A DNA stretch of 64,000 nucleotides from Longilinea arvoryzae (GCF_001050235.1 NZ_DF967973.1:141351-205350); one strand, 5' to 3'. Positions 50,691 to 60,069 are shown, counted from the first letter of the stretch. A program made the numbers and translations. Notes: generated by a model not told the origin, from the sequence alone.

Positions 50691-51001
50691 ACCCTTTTCT
50701 GAAAACGGGCTGTGCGTTTGTGTTTCCCCCGACTTACCCCGGCTTGAAACGTCGGGTTTACGGGGGAAGCCCGTATCCACTCCGGCCATCGATACCCTTC
50801 CCCCTCCAACCCTGTCTACGGAAAATTACCTGTGACTTTCCGTAAACCCATTTTTTCCCCCTTTCCTTTGAAACGGGCAGTGCGCCTGTGTTTTCCCATA
50901 CTTGCGTCGGCTCGTAACGTCGGGTTTGCGGGGGAAGCCTGTATCCACTTCGGCCATCTTTTCCCCTTCCCCCTTCAACCCGACCTACGCAAAATTACTT
51001 C
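50691..51001. repeat. Tandem pair of ~140-bp repeats
   Basis: Copy 1 (about 50691-50832) and copy 2 (about 50862-51001) share AAACGGGC-GTGCG, AACGTCGGGTTT-CGGGGGAA, GTATCCACT-CGGCCAT and CTACG-AAAATTAC, with about 30 unrelated bases between. They encode nothing and lie between the TetR operon and the GyrI-like gene. Confidence 0.85.
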
Positions 51002-51154
51002 TCTTCACTCTTCACGCTTCACTCTTCCCTCTTCACTCCGTGTCCTCTGTGGCTTCTTCTTATTCGAAACCTGTGGTTTTCTCTCTTTTTCCTCGTTTAT
51101 ACAACGACACTTTTTTTCACTTTCCGCTATAATTTACCCACAGGGAGGCGTTTC

Positions 51155-51781
51155 ATGGCAAAACTCGATCTACGCAAGCAGTACAAGGATCTCTACAAAG
51201 CCGGCCCGGAACCGCATCTGCTCACCATCCCGCCGTTGCTGTACCTTTGCATCGATGGCCGTGGGGATCCAAACCGCTCGCCTGATTTCGCTGCGGCCAT
51301 GCAGGCGCTCTACGCGCTGGCCTACGGCGTCAAATTCGCCGCCAAGAAGCAAAACACCGGCCATGACTTCACCGTGATGGCGCTCGAAGCGCTCTGGTGG
51401 GCCGAAGACATGAACGCCTTCAGCCTGGAAAAACGCGATGAATGGCTCTGGCAGGCCGTGATCCTGCAGCCCGACTTTATCACCCCCGCCCTGCTGGATG
51501 AAGTGCGCGCCGATACGTTGAAGAGGAAACCCGAATTGGCAGCCGCGCTGAACAAAACCACCTTGAGCCGGCTGGATGAGGGCCTGTGCGCCCAGATCAT
51601 GCACATCGGCCCCTATTCGACCGAAGGTCCAACCGTGGCCGCCTTGCACGCCTTCATCGACGCCCAGGGCCTGCGCAAGACCGGCAAGCACCATGAAATC
51701 TATCTCTCCGACGCGCGCCGCTCCGAACCCGAACGCCTGCAAACGATCATCCGGCAGCCGGTGGAGAGCCGGGAAGAGTGA
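51155..51781 (+). CDS. GyrI-like small-molecule-binding domain protein
   Basis: A 208-residue single-domain protein of the GyrI-like group: LLTIPPLLYLCIDGRGDPNR, AMQALYALAYGVKFAAKKQN, FTVMALEALWWAEDMNAFSL and CAQIMHIGPYSTEGPTVAAL. GyrI-like domains bind small amphipathic compounds and some have hydrolase activity. It has no DNA-binding domain. CAGGGAGGC lies before the ATG at 51155. A dispersed CTCCGTGTCCTCTGTGGCT repeat lies about 100 bases upstream. Confidence 0.87.
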   Translation: MAKLDLRKQYKDLYKAGPEPHLLTIPPLLYLCIDGRGDPNRSPDFAAAMQALYALAYGVKFAAKKQNTGHDFTVMALEALWWAEDMNAFSLEKRDEWLWQAVILQPDFITPALLDEVRADTLKRKPELAAALNKTTLSRLDEGLCAQIMHIGPYSTEGPTVAALHAFIDAQGLRKTGKHHEIYLSDARRSEPERLQTIIRQPVESREE

Positions 51782-51909
51782 TGCGTGATGAGTGATGCGT
51801 GAACCGGGATTGATGAAACGCCCAATCAGCATTCACCATTCATCATTCAGCATTTCTTCTCCTGGGCTTCACTTTTCACTCTTCACCCTCTTATCGTATA
51901 ATTCCCCTC

Positions 51910-52353
51910 ATGCTTCCCTTCTGGAAAACCAAACCGCTCGCCGACCTGTCGCGCGAGGAGTGGGAATCGCTGTGCGACGGCTGCGGGCGCTGCTGCCTGT
52001 TCAAATTTCAGGATGAAGACACCGAAGAGGTCTTCTACACCAGCGTGGCCTGCCGGTTCTTCGACCGCCACACTGCGCACTGCACCTGCTACGGCGAACG
52101 CAGCGTGCTGGTGCCCACCTGCCTGACGCTGGATACCGATCTGGTCCACAAACTCAACTGGATGCCCGAAACCTGCGCCTACCGCCTGCTGGCCGAGGGC
52201 AAAGACCTGCCTGCCTGGCACCCGCTGGTTTCCGGCAGCCCGGCCAGCGTCATCCGCGCCGGCGTCAGCATGCGCGGGCGGGTCATCCTAGAGAGCGAAA
52301 TCGACATGGACCGCCTCGAAGAATACGTCATCGACACGTTGGATGGCTGTTAG
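51910..52353 (+). CDS. YcgN/YkgJ-type cysteine cluster protein
   Basis: A 147-residue protein with the pattern WESLCDGCGRCCLFKF, followed by ACRFFDRHTAHCTCYGER, LVPTCLTLD and ETCAYRLLAEG, the conserved cysteine layout of YcgN/UPF0260 proteins, thought to bind a metal or Fe-S cluster. HPLVSGSPASV and IDMDRLEEYVIDTL complete the family match. The biological role is not known. It is followed by a heptamer array (GTTAGCGATTAGCTG...) and a truncated MITE. Confidence 0.88.
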   Translation: MLPFWKTKPLADLSREEWESLCDGCGRCCLFKFQDEDTEEVFYTSVACRFFDRHTAHCTCYGERSVLVPTCLTLDTDLVHKLNWMPETCAYRLLAEGKDLPAWHPLVSGSPASVIRAGVSMRGRVILESEIDMDRLEEYVIDTLDGC

Positions 52354-52397
52354 CGATTAGCTGTTAGCTGTTAGCGGTTAGCTTTTAGCGGTTAGTC

Positions 52398-52463
52398 GTA
52401 GGTTGGGTTGAGTGATGTTAACCGGTGCTGCGGTCGATCCTGACCGAAACGAAACCCAACATC
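52398..52463. repeat. Half MITE-like repeat, copy E
   Basis: Left half only: GTAGGTTGGGTTGAG through CCGAAACGAAACCCAACAT. It passes directly into the 194-bp tandem repeats, each of which carries the same CGAAACCCAACAT-type junction. Confidence 0.85.
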
Positions 52464-53030
52464 ATTTTTCGCTCAGAATCTTGCTCCCCATCCTGCCAAT
52501 CCTGTTCATCCTGTCGGTTTCTTCTCGGCGGATTGTTTGCCATAAATCCACGCCGCGTGCAGGTGCGGGTCCAGCTTGGCGCCGATGGATCAACGCCCAC
52601 GCATATTCCCCGCTGGACCCTTACGCCGTTATGGATCCGAAACGAAACCCAACATTCTTTTCCCCCTCGGAATCTTTCTTCCCATCCTGCCAATCCTGTC
52701 CATCCTGTCGATTCCTTCTCGTCGGACTGTTGGCCATAAATCCACGCCGCGTGCAGGTGCGGGTCCAGCTTGGCGCCGATGGATCAACGCCCACGCATAT
52801 TCCCCGCTGGACCCTTACGCCGTTATGGATCCGACCCGAAACCCAACATTCTTTTCCCCCTCGGAATCTTTCTTCCCATCCTGCCAATCCTGTTCATCCT
52901 GTCGGTTTCTTCTCGTCGGATTGTTTGCCATAAATCCACGCCGCGTGCAGGCGCGGGTCCAGCTTGGCGCCGATGGATCAACGCCCACGCATATTCCCCG
53001 CTGGACTCTTACGCCGTTATGGATCCGGCC
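52464..53030. repeat. 194-bp tandem repeat, three units
   Basis: CATAAATCCACGCCGCGTGC occurs at 52541, 52735 and 52929, giving an exact 194-bp period. Each unit contains CCATCCTGCCAATCCTGTTC and CATCCTGTCG, a GC-rich segment with GGCGCCGATGG, and a MITE-derived GAAACCCAACATTC junction. Unit-to-unit differences are few. No coding function. Confidence 0.95.
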
Positions 53031-53069
53031 AGGTCAATCATCCTCTACATCCTCTGGATCCCTGTTTTC

Positions 53070-54227
53070 TTATTCCCCAATCGCCGTCGTTTCCACCACC
53101 TTACCGCCGCGCAGATACAGCCTTGCCACGCGCGGCAATAGACTGGTGGTGACCTCGTAGTTGATCGTCCCGGCCAGGCGGGCCACTTCCTCGGCGCTGA
53201 TTTGCTCGCTGCCCTGCCGTCCCACGAGCACCACCTCGTCATTCAGCTCCACCCCAGGAATCTCGGTGGCATCCACCACGAACTGGTCCATGCACACCCG
53301 ACCGATCAATGGCGCGCGTTTGCCGCGAATCAGCACCTGGGCTTTGTTCGAGAGGATGCGGTGAAACCCGTCCCCGTAACCCACCGGCACCAGCGCAGCC
53401 ACCGTCTCACGCTGGGTCACGAAGGTGCGCCCGTAACTCACCCCCGCCCCCACCGGCAATCGACGCACCCGGCACACCCGGCTCTTCAAGGTCAGCGCCG
53501 GATGGATCTCGAAGGTCGGGGTCCAGTCGTCGCTGGGCGGCATGCCGTAGAAGGCAATCCCGGGGCGCACGGCCTTGAAGCGCGCCTCCGGCAGGCGCAT
53601 GATGGCCGCCGAGTTGGAGGCGTGCGGCAGCGGAATCTCGATCCCGGCGGCATGCAGCGCCGACAGCACCTCATTGAACACCGCCAACTGCCGGCGCACG
53701 TGCGTCAGATCCAGGCTGTCGGCCGTGGCAAAATGCGTGAAAAGGCCCTCGAGCTGCAAATTCGGCAGTTTGACCAGCGCCCGGGCAAACTCCAGCACCT
53801 CGTCCGGCATCAGGCCGTAACGGCTCATGCCCGTATCCACCTTGATGTGCACCGGCAGGGTGCGCCCAACCGCGCCGACCGCCGCCGAGAGAGCCTGGGC
53901 GAACTCCAGCGTCATCAGGCTGGCGGTCAGGTCGTGCTGGGCAATATACGGTGCGCCGTCCGGGGGTGTGTAGCCCATGACCAGCACCGGCGCGTCGATG
54001 CCGGCCTGGCGGAGTTCGCCGCCCTCGATGGCGCGGTGCACGGCCAGTCGCGTGGCGCCGGCCTGCAGCGCCGCCTTCGAAACCGGCGCGGCGCCGTGCC
54101 CATAGGCATTGCCCTTGACCGCCGGCATGATTTCCACTCCGGGCCCAACCTGGCGCCGGATCGCCTGCACATTGAAGGCGATCGCGTCCAGGTCGATTTC
54201 AGCCCAATTGACAAATGCGTGATCCAT
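53070..54227 (-). CDS. alr: Alanine racemase
   Basis: A 385-residue PLP enzyme that interconverts L- and D-alanine for peptidoglycan. The PLP lysine is K38 in PAVKGNAYGHGA, and the catalytic tyrosine is in PVGAGVSYGRTFVTQ; CMDQFVVDATEIPGV is the expected metal/domain-interface motif and VALVPVGYGDG the C-terminal domain start. Full family length. GAGGCAACA lies just before the ATG at 54227. No operon partner is visible. Confidence 0.96.
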   Translation of the reverse strand: MDHAFVNWAEIDLDAIAFNVQAIRRQVGPGVEIMPAVKGNAYGHGAAPVSKAALQAGATRLAVHRAIEGGELRQAGIDAPVLVMGYTPPDGAPYIAQHDLTASLMTLEFAQALSAAVGAVGRTLPVHIKVDTGMSRYGLMPDEVLEFARALVKLPNLQLEGLFTHFATADSLDLTHVRRQLAVFNEVLSALHAAGIEIPLPHASNSAAIMRLPEARFKAVRPGIAFYGMPPSDDWTPTFEIHPALTLKSRVCRVRRLPVGAGVSYGRTFVTQRETVAALVPVGYGDGFHRILSNKAQVLIRGKRAPLIGRVCMDQFVVDATEIPGVELNDEVVLVGRQGSEQISAEEVARLAGTINYEVTTSLLPRVARLYLRGGKVVETTAIGE

Positions 54228-54520
54228 TGTTGCCTCTCGATACCTTTATCTTCTTCAACGCCCGCAGAAGGGTCGGGTGTCCAAAATCTTCCGGGTTCCC
54301 CCCAAAACCGCGCTTCGATTCCGCCCTGTAAATTCCTTTATCTTACCGCTCTCTTCCCATTCCGGCGGAAATTTCTTCACACGAGATCGATATCGGGATG
54401 TTTGGAAAAGCGTCCGGCCCAATCTTCCGGCGCAGGCCGGCGGTGCGCCCCCAATCGATCCAAGGCCTGGGGGCTATGAAAGAAGATACCCATCGACATT
54501 CTCGTCCAACATTGGCAGGC
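54228..54520. other. Intergenic sequence upstream of the alanine racemase gene
   Basis: It contains the promoter side of alr and continues into the 77-bp tandem repeat block. No gene was found. Confidence 0.5.
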
Positions 54521-54716
54521 TACACACAGGTCGCCCTCTACAGGGATCGGCGGAGGGGTACACCCGTCGGCTTCCCAGGCGTCCCCGGCAAGAGGGCGAC
54601 ACGCAGGCCGCCCTCAACAGGGATCGGCAGAGGGGTACACCCGTCGGCTTCCCAGGCGCCCCCGGCAAAGGGGCGACACGCAGGTCGCCTTCGACAGGGA
54701 TCGGCGGAGATATTGG
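54521..54716. repeat. 77-bp tandem repeat, about two and a half units
   Basis: CAGGGATCGGCGGAGG or a close variant occurs at 54541, 54618 and 54695, a 77-bp period. Shared parts are GGTACACCCGTCGGCTTCCC and GGGCGACACGCAGG. Because 77 is not a multiple of three the repeat cannot encode a periodic peptide in one frame. It lies between alr and the liv operon end. Confidence 0.93.
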
Positions 54717-54925
54717 AACGGGCTGATAAACGATCCGTGTCCTCGGCGCGCCATACTGGAAGAGGAGAGAGATTGATGTTTTCTTCATCCAATCCGCGAT
54801 CAGAAATCAGCAATCTCCTCCTCTTCTCAACCGGCCCTCGGAATGGGCTCTGCGTTCATCATTCAGCATTCTTCATTCAGCATTCATCATTCCCAGAGGG
54901 TTTCCCAATCGAAGATTGTAATTCT

Positions 54926-55645
54926 TCACCCGCCCAGGTAGGCCTCCTTGACCCGCGCGTCGCCCAAAAGCTGCTCGCCGCTGCCGGACATGCTGATGGT
55001 GCCTGTCTCCAGCACGTAGCCGCGGTTGGCGTGCCGCAGGGCCATGTTGGCATTTTGCTCCACCAGCAGCACCGTGGTGCCGCTGGCGTTCATCTCACTG
55101 ATTACGCGGAAGATTTCCTGCACCAGCACCGGAGCCAGGCCCATCGACGGCTCGTCCAGCAGCACCATGCTGCCGCGGCTCATCAGCGCGCGTGCCACGG
55201 CCAGCATCTGCTGCTCGCCGCCCGAAAGGGTCCCGCCCGGCTGGCTGAGGCGTTCCTTCAAGCGCGGGAAGATGGTAAACACGCGCTCGAAATCCTTGCT
55301 GATCTCGGATTTATCCTTGCGCTGCCAGGTGGCCAGTTTGAGGTTCTCCTGCACCGTCAGGCTGCCGAAAATACCGCGCCCCTCGGGCACCTGGGCGATT
55401 CCCATCGCCACGATGCGGTCCGCCGGAACACCTTTCAGCGTCTTGCCGCGATAGTTGATCTCGCCGCCCCACGGGATGACCCCTGAAATGGCCCGCAGCG
55501 TCGAAGATTTGCCCGCGCCGTTCGCGCCGATCAGCGTAACGATCTCGCCTTCATGCACCTCGAACGAAATGCCTTTCACCGCCTTGATATTGCCATAGGA
55601 GATGGTCAGATTTTTGACTTCCAACATCAGATTGCTTGCGCTCAT
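54926..55645 (-). CDS. livF: Branched-chain amino acid ABC importer ATPase LivF
   Basis: A 239-residue ATPase: Walker A LIGANGAGKSSTLR, signature LSGGEQQMLAVARALMS, Walker B LLDEPSMGLAPVLVQ. GIAQVPEGRGIFGSLTVQEN and the short length are typical for LivF. It pairs with LivG to drive import of branched-chain amino acids. The start at 55645 overlaps the livG stop codon as ATGA; longer upstream frames run inside livG. Confidence 0.95.
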   Translation of the reverse strand: MSASNLMLEVKNLTISYGNIKAVKGISFEVHEGEIVTLIGANGAGKSSTLRAISGVIPWGGEINYRGKTLKGVPADRIVAMGIAQVPEGRGIFGSLTVQENLKLATWQRKDKSEISKDFERVFTIFPRLKERLSQPGGTLSGGEQQMLAVARALMSRGSMVLLDEPSMGLAPVLVQEIFRVISEMNASGTTVLLVEQNANMALRHANRGYVLETGTISMSGSGEQLLGDARVKEAYLGG

Positions 55646-56415
55646 CCCACACCTCCTGGTCCCAGATAGGCTTCCAGCACGCGCGGGTTGTTTTGGATCT
55701 CCTTCGGCAGCCCCTCGGCAATCGTCGCGCCAAAATCCACCACCTTGATTCGCTCGCAAATGCCCATGACCAGGCGCATCTGGTGCTCGATCAGAATGAT
55801 GGTCAATTTGAAATCCTTGCGAATCCACTGGATGAAATCCATCAACTGCTCGATTTCATTGGGGTTCATGCCCGCCGCGGGTTCGTCCAACAGCAGTAAA
55901 GATGGGTTCGTCGCCAGCGCGCGGGCAATTTCCAGGCGGCGCTGCTGGCCGTAGGGCAGGTTCTTGGATATTTCACCCGCCAGGTTATCCAGCTTGAAGA
56001 TTGCCAGCAGGTCCATGGCCTGATCGGCGATGCGTTCCTCCTCCCGGATGTTGGCCGGCAGTCCGAGCAGCGCGCCGCCCAGGGTGGTATGCACCTGCCC
56101 GTAGCAGGCAGTGCGCACATTATCCAGCACCGTCAGGTCTTTGAACAAACGGATATTCTGGAAGGTGCGCGCGATACCCCGGTTGGTGATCTCGTTGGGT
56201 TTCAGCCCCACCAGTTCCTTTTCCTTCAAACGGATGCTGCCCTTGGTGGCCTTGTAGACCCCCGTGATCAGGTTGAAGATGGTCGTCTTGCCGGCGCCGT
56301 TCGGGCCGATGATGCCCACCAGTTCGCCAGTCTCCAGGTCAAGGTTGAAGTCATTGACCGCGCACAGCCCGCCGAAGTAATGTGTGACGTGATCAATCTG
56401 CAGCAGCGGTGTCAT
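55642..56415 (-). CDS. livG: Branched-chain amino acid ABC importer ATPase LivG
   Basis: A 257-residue ATPase: Walker [14 protein letters not shown], signature [15 protein letters not shown], Walker [16 protein letters not shown], with the LivG-type [20 protein letters not shown] segment. It overlaps livM by 23 bases and livF by 4, consistent with tight translational coupling in one operon. Confidence 0.95.
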   Translation of the reverse strand: MTPLLQIDHVTHYFGGLCAVNDFNLDLETGELVGIIGPNGAGKTTIFNLITGVYKATKGSIRLKEKELVGLKPNEITNRGIARTFQNIRLFKDLTVLDNVRTACYGQVHTTLGGALLGLPANIREEERIADQAMDLLAIFKLDNLAGEISKNLPYGQQRRLEIARALATNPSLLLLDEPAAGMNPNEIEQLMDFIQWIRKDFKLTIILIEHQMRLVMGICERIKVVDFGATIAEGLPKEIQNNPRVLEAYLGPGGVG

Positions 56416-57457
56416 GACCGGCCTCCTTCTTGGCGCGCCAGCGTTTGATGGCGAACAGGTCGTAGCCCGGCACGAACCAGCGCAGCTCGCGCAAGCCCAT
56501 AATGCCGCGCGGCCGGAAGATCATCAGCAGCACCAGCAACAGGGGCATGAACACCATGCGCCACTGCCCCAACGGGCGCAGGATTTCCAGCAGTACGGTG
56601 TAGATGGTCCCACCCAGGATCGAGCCGGCGATCGAACCGATGCCGCCCAGGTAGACCATGATCAGGATATCCGTCGACTTCAGGATGTCGAACACCTTGG
56701 GGCTGATGAACTGCAGCACGTGGGCAAACAGGGCACCTGCCACCCCGGCGAAGAACGACGAGATGACGAAGGTCAGCAGTTTGGAGGTGCGCGTGTTCAC
56801 GCTCATGAGTTCGCTGGCGATTTCGTCCTCGCGGATCGAAAGCACGCCGCGCCCGTAATTCGAGTAAATGAAATTACGAATGACCCAGATCGAAATGACC
56901 GTCCAGATGAACACCCAGGGCAGCGTGGTCAGCTTCTCCACGCCTGGGATACCGCGCGGTCCGCCGATGACATCGATATTCTCGATAACCGACTTGACGA
57001 TCATGTTCAGGGCCAGGGTGATGATGGCCAGGTAGTCGCCGCGCGTGCGGAAGGACGGGAAGGCCACGATCAAGCCCACCAGCCCGGCTCCCAGGCCGCC
57101 GGCGATGACCACCAGCGGGAACAGGTACGGGTTCAATTGGGTGGGAATGATCATCGTCGTCAACACCGCCGAGATATAGGCGCCCACGGCCATGAACCCG
57201 GCGTGCCCCACCGAAAACTCGCCCATGTAGCCGTTGACCAGGTTCAGGCTGATGGTGAGGATGATGTTGATTCCAACGTACATCATGATCAACTGAATGT
57301 ACAGGTTGACCAATCCGAATTGTGGAATGGCAAACGACAGCACCAGCCCAACTACCAGCAGGATCGGCAGCGCCTTGCGGCTGCTGGCGATGCGTTCCCA
57401 GGCGGGGGCCAGTTTATCAAATGTATTTTTGAGAGTGGTTTTCTTTTCGGCAGCCAT
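56393..57457 (-). CDS. livM: Branched-chain amino acid ABC importer permease LivM
   Basis: A 354-residue permease with about 10 membrane helices, including LNLVNGYMGEFSVGHAGFMA and RGDYLAIITLALNMIVKSVI, and the cytoplasmic loop SNYGRGVLSIREDEIASELM that contacts the ATPases. The C-terminal RPRGIMG is usual for LivM. It forms the channel with LivH. It is 2 bases from the livH stop codon. Confidence 0.95.
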   Translation of the reverse strand: MAAEKKTTLKNTFDKLAPAWERIASSRKALPILLVVGLVLSFAIPQFGLVNLYIQLIMMYVGINIILTISLNLVNGYMGEFSVGHAGFMAVGAYISAVLTTMIIPTQLNPYLFPLVVIAGGLGAGLVGLIVAFPSFRTRGDYLAIITLALNMIVKSVIENIDVIGGPRGIPGVEKLTTLPWVFIWTVISIWVIRNFIYSNYGRGVLSIREDEIASELMSVNTRTSKLLTFVISSFFAGVAGALFAHVLQFISPKVFDILKSTDILIMVYLGGIGSIAGSILGGTIYTVLLEILRPLGQWRMVFMPLLLVLLMIFRPRGIMGLRELRWFVPGYDLFAIKRWRAKKEAGHDTAAAD

Positions 57458-57459
57458 GG

Positions 57460-58335
57460 TTACACCTTTTGTATGCGCGGCTTGCCGAGGATGCCGTTGG
57501 GCCGGAAGATCAGCAAAATCAACAGCAGGCCGAAGGCCACGAAATCGCGGTAGGAACTGTTGGTGTATGCCGCCACCATGATTTCCACCGTGCCCAGGAT
57601 GAAACCGCCGATCATTGCGCCACGGATATTACCGATACCGCCGACCACCGCTGAAATAAAGGCCTTCCAGCCGATCAAAATGCCCATGTAGGGATCGATG
57701 ACCGGAAATGCCAGCGCATACATCACCCCGGCTGCTCCACCCAGGCTGGTGCCCAACGCGAAAGTAGCCGAAATGATCAGGTCCACCGGCACGCCCATGA
57801 GCGGAACAATCGACTTGTCCCACGAGATGGCGCGCATGGCCATGCCCACCATCGTTTTCTGCACGATGAAGTCCAGAATGATCATCAACACAACCGACAG
57901 CGCGATGATCAATACCTGCAAGAATGATACGGTAACGCCGCCCAGATTCCAGGTGATTTCGGGCAGCAGTTGAGGCACCGATTGGGGATAAGGATAGAAA
58001 ACCAGCGTGAAGTTCTCCAGGAACAGGCCCACGCCCAATGCGGTGATGATAGCCGAAACCCGCGGCGCCTGGCGCAGCGGCTTATAAGCAACGCGCTCGA
58101 TGGCCACGCCCAATAACGCAACTCCGATCATCGATATCAACAGGGTTGGTATGAACGACAGGTGGAGAAAAGTGGCCACCAGAAAGCAAAAGAACGCACC
58201 GACCATAAACAAGTCGCCATGGGCAAAGTTGATCATGGTCAAAATCCCGTAGACCATGGTATAGCCCAGCGCAATCAGCGCGTAGATGCTCCCTAATTGC
58301 AGCGCGTTGAGCGATTGTTGGAGGAAGTAGATCAT
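57460..58335 (-). CDS. livH: Branched-chain amino acid ABC importer permease LivH
   Basis: A 291-residue permease with about 8 membrane helices. Family motifs are LGSIYALIALGYTMVYGILT with MINFAHGDLFM, GVAIERVAYKPLRQAPRVSA and the RPNGILG end. It starts 213 bases after the receptor gene, with an intercistronic hairpin between them, and runs straight into livM. Confidence 0.95.
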   Translation of the reverse strand: MIYFLQQSLNALQLGSIYALIALGYTMVYGILTMINFAHGDLFMVGAFFCFLVATFLHLSFIPTLLISMIGVALLGVAIERVAYKPLRQAPRVSAIITALGVGLFLENFTLVFYPYPQSVPQLLPEITWNLGGVTVSFLQVLIIALSVVLMIILDFIVQKTMVGMAMRAISWDKSIVPLMGVPVDLIISATFALGTSLGGAAGVMYALAFPVIDPYMGILIGWKAFISAVVGGIGNIRGAMIGGFILGTVEIMVAAYTNSSYRDFVAFGLLLILLIFRPNGILGKPRIQKV

Positions 58336-58506
58336 ACGTCAGCACCTCCTGGGAGCGAACGGTTATCACTCTCCGCCGGCAGATTCGCCCGGGGAGAGGA
58401 AAGATACAAATGGGGGAACAGTAACTTGGAGAGAGTTAATCCGCCGGCAATGATCATGTGAATTCACAGGCGGGCAGCCGTGAAGACTGCGTTCAAGGGA
58501 AAAGGG

Positions 58507-58533
58507 ATGGGGCGCGAAGCGGCCGCGCCCCAT
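58507..58533 (-). promoter_or_regulatory. Intercistronic hairpin after the Liv receptor gene
   Basis: ATGGGGCGCG (58507-58516) and CGCGCCCCAT (58524-58533) are perfect 10-base arms around a 7-base loop, 16 bases after the receptor stop codon. On the minus strand CCCTTTTCCC follows. It may partly terminate transcription so that the receptor is made in excess over the permeases. Confidence 0.75.
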
Positions 58534-58548
58534 TGAAAGGAGTTCGAT

Positions 58549-59718
58549 CTATGGATTGGCGTTGGCGTACCACACGAAGGCGCCGTTCTTGATCTGCAGG
58601 ATCACAGCGCTCTTGATTGGATCGCCGGAGCCTTCCTGGAATTTCATGGTGCCGGTCACACCCTCGTAATTCGGGATGGTGGCCAGCGCGTTGCGGATGG
58701 ATTCGCGGTCGGTCTTGCCGCCATTCTTCAACGCGGTCCACAACAGGCCAAAGGCATCGTAGGTCAGGGCGGCCACATCATCCGGCGTCTGGCCGTAAGT
58801 GGCTTTGTAACTTGCGATGAACTTGGTCGCCACGGGGGTGGCTGCATCCGGCGCATAGTGGGTGCTGAAGTAATACCCTTCGCACTCGGTGCCGCAGAGT
58901 TTGATCAGTTCGGCCGAGCCCCACGAATCGCTGCCCAGGAACGGCACTTCGATGCCCAGGCGGTGGGCCTGCTGGATCTGCAGCGGGACTTCGGAATAAT
59001 AATTCGGCAGGAAGATCACTTCCGGAGCAGCGTCTTTAATCTTGGTCAACTGCGCCGAAAAGTCCTTGTCGCCGGTGGTGTAGGTTTCAAAGGCGACGAC
59101 TGTGCCGCCATTTTCTTCATAAGTCTGCTTGAAGAACTCGGCGATGCCCTTGTTATAGTCAGAAGCCACATCGTACAGCACGGCGGCCTTGGTGGTCTTC
59201 AATTGCTCTAAAGCAAACTTGGCCACTACACGCCCCTGGAACGGGTCGATGAAGCAGGCGCGGAAGACATATCTCTTGGGCAGGCCGGTTTTGGCGTCCA
59301 GGGTTGTTTTGGGGTTGGTGGACCAGGGCGTAATCAGGGGAACCTTCGAGCTTTCGGCCACTTCGGCAGCCGGAATGGCGTAGCGGCTGGCGTTGGGGCC
59401 GATGATGGCAACCACATTCTGCTGGGTGATCAATTTCTGCGCCGCTGAGGCCGATTGGTCAGCCTTGCCGGCGTTATCTTCGATGAACAGCTCGATGGTG
59501 TATTTCTTGCCACCGACATCCAGCCCACCTGCATCATTGACCTCTTTGACAGCCATCTCGGCGGCGTTCTTGCAGGAAGCGCCAACGGCCGGAATATCAC
59601 CCGTCAGTTCTGCGATCACACCGACTTTGATTGTATTGGCGCTCGCTGCCGTACCGCAAGCCGAAAGCAGCAGACTGCCAAGGATGAGCAGGCTGAGCAA
59701 TAGCGAAACTCTTTTCAT
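58549..59718 (-). CDS. Branched-chain amino acid-type substrate-binding lipoprotein
   Basis: A 389-residue periplasmic-binding-type-I receptor with lipoprotein signal LLILGSLLLSAC (modified Cys near 21) and domain motifs KVGVIAELTGDIPAVGASCK, VVAIIGPNASRYAIPAAEVA, FRACFIDPFQGRVVAKFALE and ALTYDAFGLLWTAL. It delivers the substrate to LivHM. GGAGGAGACC directly precedes the ATG at 59718. The frame open upstream has no family similarity. The exact ligand (Leu, Ile, Val, or other amides) is not evident. Confidence 0.94.
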   Translation of the reverse strand: MKRVSLLLSLLILGSLLLSACGTAASANTIKVGVIAELTGDIPAVGASCKNAAEMAVKEVNDAGGLDVGGKKYTIELFIEDNAGKADQSASAAQKLITQQNVVAIIGPNASRYAIPAAEVAESSKVPLITPWSTNPKTTLDAKTGLPKRYVFRACFIDPFQGRVVAKFALEQLKTTKAAVLYDVASDYNKGIAEFFKQTYEENGGTVVAFETYTTGDKDFSAQLTKIKDAAPEVIFLPNYYSEVPLQIQQAHRLGIEVPFLGSDSWGSAELIKLCGTECEGYYFSTHYAPDAATPVATKFIASYKATYGQTPDDVAALTYDAFGLLWTALKNGGKTDRESIRNALATIPNYEGVTGTMKFQEGSGDPIKSAVILQIKNGAFVWYANANP

Positions 59719-60069
59719 GGTCTCCTCCATAAACGATTGGGTTGTAACTGTGTGGGAGTCAACAAGAGAAAAACTGCTGACGAATCCAGATGCATCCCCC
59801 GATGGCACCACCTCCTTCGTAGAAGGAATATTCACGATGTAGGCATTGTTGGTGTATCTAATAATTATATAAAAGATATCCTGGATGGCAAGCATAAACC
59901 GGGTATCAGAAATAATGGAAATCACATATTTGTGGTCTGAATATCGGAAGCAAACCGCCCTGAGAACAGGTTTCTCGGCTGCCATCCCGTTGCACCATTT
60001 TCAGGTCCCATCCTCTCATAATTTTCTTCTTTGTGAGATAATAATAGAAAATAATTTCGAGGAAAATTC
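59719..60069. other. Divergent promoter region between the liv operon and the AlkD-like gene
   Basis: AT-rich sequence, especially around 59850-59890 and 60030-60060 (GAGATAATAATAGAAAATAA), with ribosome sites at each end. It must hold the liv promoter (minus strand) and the promoter of the repair gene (plus strand). No gene was found. Confidence 0.6.

Noticed and set aside
52464..53160. Overlapping frames in the 194-bp repeats that encode MAPMDQRPRIFPAGPLRRYG-type peptides
   Set aside because: All arise from the tandem repeat unit in several frames at once, with no ribosome site or conserved start.
54521..54716. CRISPR array
   Set aside because: Units are directly adjacent with a 77-bp period and no unique spacers of constant length; no cas genes are present. 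The same holds for the 66-bp and 194-bp repeats.
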